Source: Elmis aenea (Eukaryota > Arthropoda > Insecta > Coleoptera > Elmidae). From it: a stretch of 64,000 bases of DNA. The translations under genes and the position numbers were made by a program. A model generated the notes under the pieces. That model searched no databases and was not told the origin of the DNA. It saw nothing but the letters and a program-made list of their open reading frames with translations. This document shows positions 62,333 to 64,000 of the stretch, piece after piece; within the stretch, counting starts at the first letter, position 1; every line of letters starts with the position of its first letter. The stretch is taken from the NCBI GenBank assembly GCA_947652605.1, contig OX393583.1:7791222-7855221 (forward strand), in the 5' to 3' direction.

Positions 62333-62772
62333 AATCGTAATTAGGGGCTAATAATCCTTAATTAGCTCATAACTAACGTGCATAAGAAGTTTGAAGCCAT
62401 TTGCTGTAGTTTTAAGAAAATCGATTTTTTTGTCGAAAAAAGTGCAAAGACTATAATAGCCTTTGTACTTTTCCCATTTTTCGCGAAAAATTAAAAATCG
62501 TATTTAGGGGCTAATAATCCTTAACTTGCTAATAACTAACGTGTATAAGAAGTTTAAAGCCATTTGCTGTAGTTTTAAGAAAATCGATTTTTTTGTCGAA
62601 AAAAGTGCAAAGACTATAATAGCCTTTGTACTTTTCCCATTTTTCGCGAAAAATTAAAAATCGTATTTAGGGGCTAATAAACCTTAACTTGCTCATAACT
62701 AACGTGTATAAGAAGTTTGAAGCCATTTGCTATAGTTTTAAGAAAATCGATTTTTTTGTCGAAAAAAGTGCA
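62333..62772. repeat. Second satellite type: about 163-bp repeat, 3 copies (right block)
   Basis: This is the same repeat as at 12.68 kb, with unit starts at 62,333, 62,496 and 62,659 (163-bp spacing). The palindrome ATTTTTCGCGAAAAAT is at 62,476-62,491 and 62,639-62,654. Entry follows GTCGCAACTATTTTG and AATTTCCAAAGTTATTC, as in the left block. Exit is again at GCCTTTTTTTCTTAGTATTA. Confidence 0.95.
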
Positions 62773-62995
62773 AAGCCTTTTTTTCTTAGTATTATGCCGT
62801 TTGTCTCAACTATTTTGAAATTTAATTTACAAAGTTATTCGAAAAATTAAAAATTTTGAAAATTTTTCTCGAAAACGGCTCTTACGATTTTGTTCAAATT
62901 TAAGTATATTATACAGTTTATTTTTCTTAGTATAATGCCGTTTGTCTCAACTATTTTGAAATTTAATTTACAAAATTATTCAAAAAATTAAAAAT
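62768..62995. repeat. Edge-type satellite after the right 160-bp block
   Basis: About one and a half monomers of edge type (CTCTTACGATTTTG) resume at the same point inside the monomer as after the left block (TTCTTAGTATTATGCC). Confidence 0.9.
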
Positions 62996-64000
62996 TTTGG
63001 AAATTTTAATTTTTTTTTCGAAAACGGCTTGTTACATTTTGTTTCATTTTCAGCATGTTATAGAGTTTATTTTTCTAAGTATAATGCCGTTTGTCTCAAC
63101 TATTTTGAAATTTAATTTACAAAATTATTCAAAAAATTAAAAATTTTGAAATTTTTTTTCGAAAACGGCTTGTTACATTTTGTTCAAATTTTAGCATGTT
63201 ATAGAGTTTGTTTTTCTTAGTATAATGCCGTTTGTCTCAACTATTTTGAAATTTAATTTACAAAATTATTCAAAAAATTAAAAATTTTGAATTTTTTTTT
63301 CGAAAACGGCTTGTTACATTTTGTTCAAATTTTAGCATGTTATAGAGTTTGTTTTTCTTAGTATAATCCCGTTTGTCTCAACTATTTCAAAACTTAATTT
63401 ACAAAATTATTCAAAAAATTAAAAATTTTGAAAATTTTGAATTTTTTTTCAAAAACGGCGCGTTACATTTTGTTCTATTTTCAGCATGTTAAAGAGTTTA
63501 TTTTTCTAAGTATAATGCCGTTTGTCTTAACTATTTTGAAATTTAATTTACAAAATTATTCAAAAAATTAAAAGTTTTGGAAATTTTGAATTTTTTTTCG
63601 AAAACGGCTCGTTACATTTTGTTCCATTTTCAGCATGGTATAGAGTTTATTTTTCTAAGTATAATGCCGTTGGTTTCAACTATTTTAAAATTTAATTTAC
63701 AAAATTATTCAAAAAATTAAAAATTTTGAAATTTTTTTTCGAAAACGGCTTGTTACATTTTGTTCAACTTTTAGCATGTTATAGAGTTTGTTTTTCTTAG
63801 TATAATGCCATTTGTCTCAACTATTTTGAAATTTAATTTACAAAATTATTCAAAAAATTAAAAATTTTGGAAATTTTAAATTTTTTTTCGAAAACGGCTT
63901 GTTACATTTAGTTCAATTTTCAGCATGTTATAGAGTTTATTTTTCTAAGTATAGTGCCGTTTGTCTCAACTGTTTTAAAACTTAATTTACAAAATTATTC
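62996..64000. repeat. Core-type satellite continuing past the window end
   Basis: From about 63,000 the monomers are again the core type (CGGCTTGTTACATTTTG, TAGCATG, AAAATTATTC), including the GTTTCATTTTCAGCATG and AGTATAGTGCCG variants. The array is not finished at 64,000, so its true length is unknown. Confidence 0.95.

Noticed and set aside
11260..64000. CRISPR-like array of repeats
   Set aside because: Units follow head to tail without unique spacers, and the sequence is eukaryotic.
1..64000. tRNA, rRNA, telomeric (TTAGG)n arrays or host exons
   Set aside because: No cloverleaf, rRNA core or telomere array was noticed, and no exon-like frames with splice context outside the transposons were seen.

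Overview
The window is AT-rich, non-coding eukaryotic DNA. An arthropod, probably an insect, is the best guess. This rests on the mix of transposable elements (a Jockey-clade LINE, hAT elements with TTF-type zinc fingers, a pogo-like element with a pipsqueak-type HTH, a piggyBac remnant) and on the very large AT-rich satellite. The species cannot be named from sequence alone. No host protein-coding gene, rRNA or tRNA was recognised.

Layout. (1) 1-11,260 is a transposon graveyard. It holds a 4-copy 146-bp tandem repeat, a 2-copy 173-bp repeat, a frameshifted coding fragment, an internally deleted piggyBac-like remnant among near-palindromic 18-bp motifs, two defective hAT elements (one keeps only the C-terminal half of its transposase, the other only the N-terminal half), a broken LINE reverse transcriptase into which the second hAT appears inserted, and an internally deleted pogo-like element with 28-bp terminal inverted repeats. 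(2) 11,260-55,211 and 59,558-64,000 form one satellite array of monomers of about 138-152 bp (mostly 141 and 149 bp). It runs off the right edge of the window. (3) 55,212-59,557 is a nearly full-length Jockey-type LINE inserted into a single satellite monomer, with a clear target-site duplication and a 21-nt poly(A) tail. ORF1 is open. ORF2 carries two premature stops in the endonuclease domain.

The satellite is internally structured. An 'edge' subfamily (TACGATT... TAGTATG... AAAGTTATT) occupies 11.26-13.4 kb, 54.9-55.2 kb and 59.6-63.0 kb. A 'core' subfamily (TTACATT... TAGCATG... AAAATTATT) fills 13.4-54.9 kb and resumes at 63.0 kb. A different 160-bp repeat, in three copies, sits in the edge zone on both sides (12.68-13.13 and 62.33-62.77 kb) with the same junctions. 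In the core, long segments are duplicated side by side: 1,732 bp x2, 6,480 bp x2, 3,870 bp x2 and 2,421 bp x2. They tile almost end to end from 20.0 to 50.6 kb, and by eye the copies are nearly identical. This looks like recent large-step unequal exchange, or possibly an assembly effect. The most interesting content is this layered satellite architecture and the young LINE inside it. I found no convincing new protein system.
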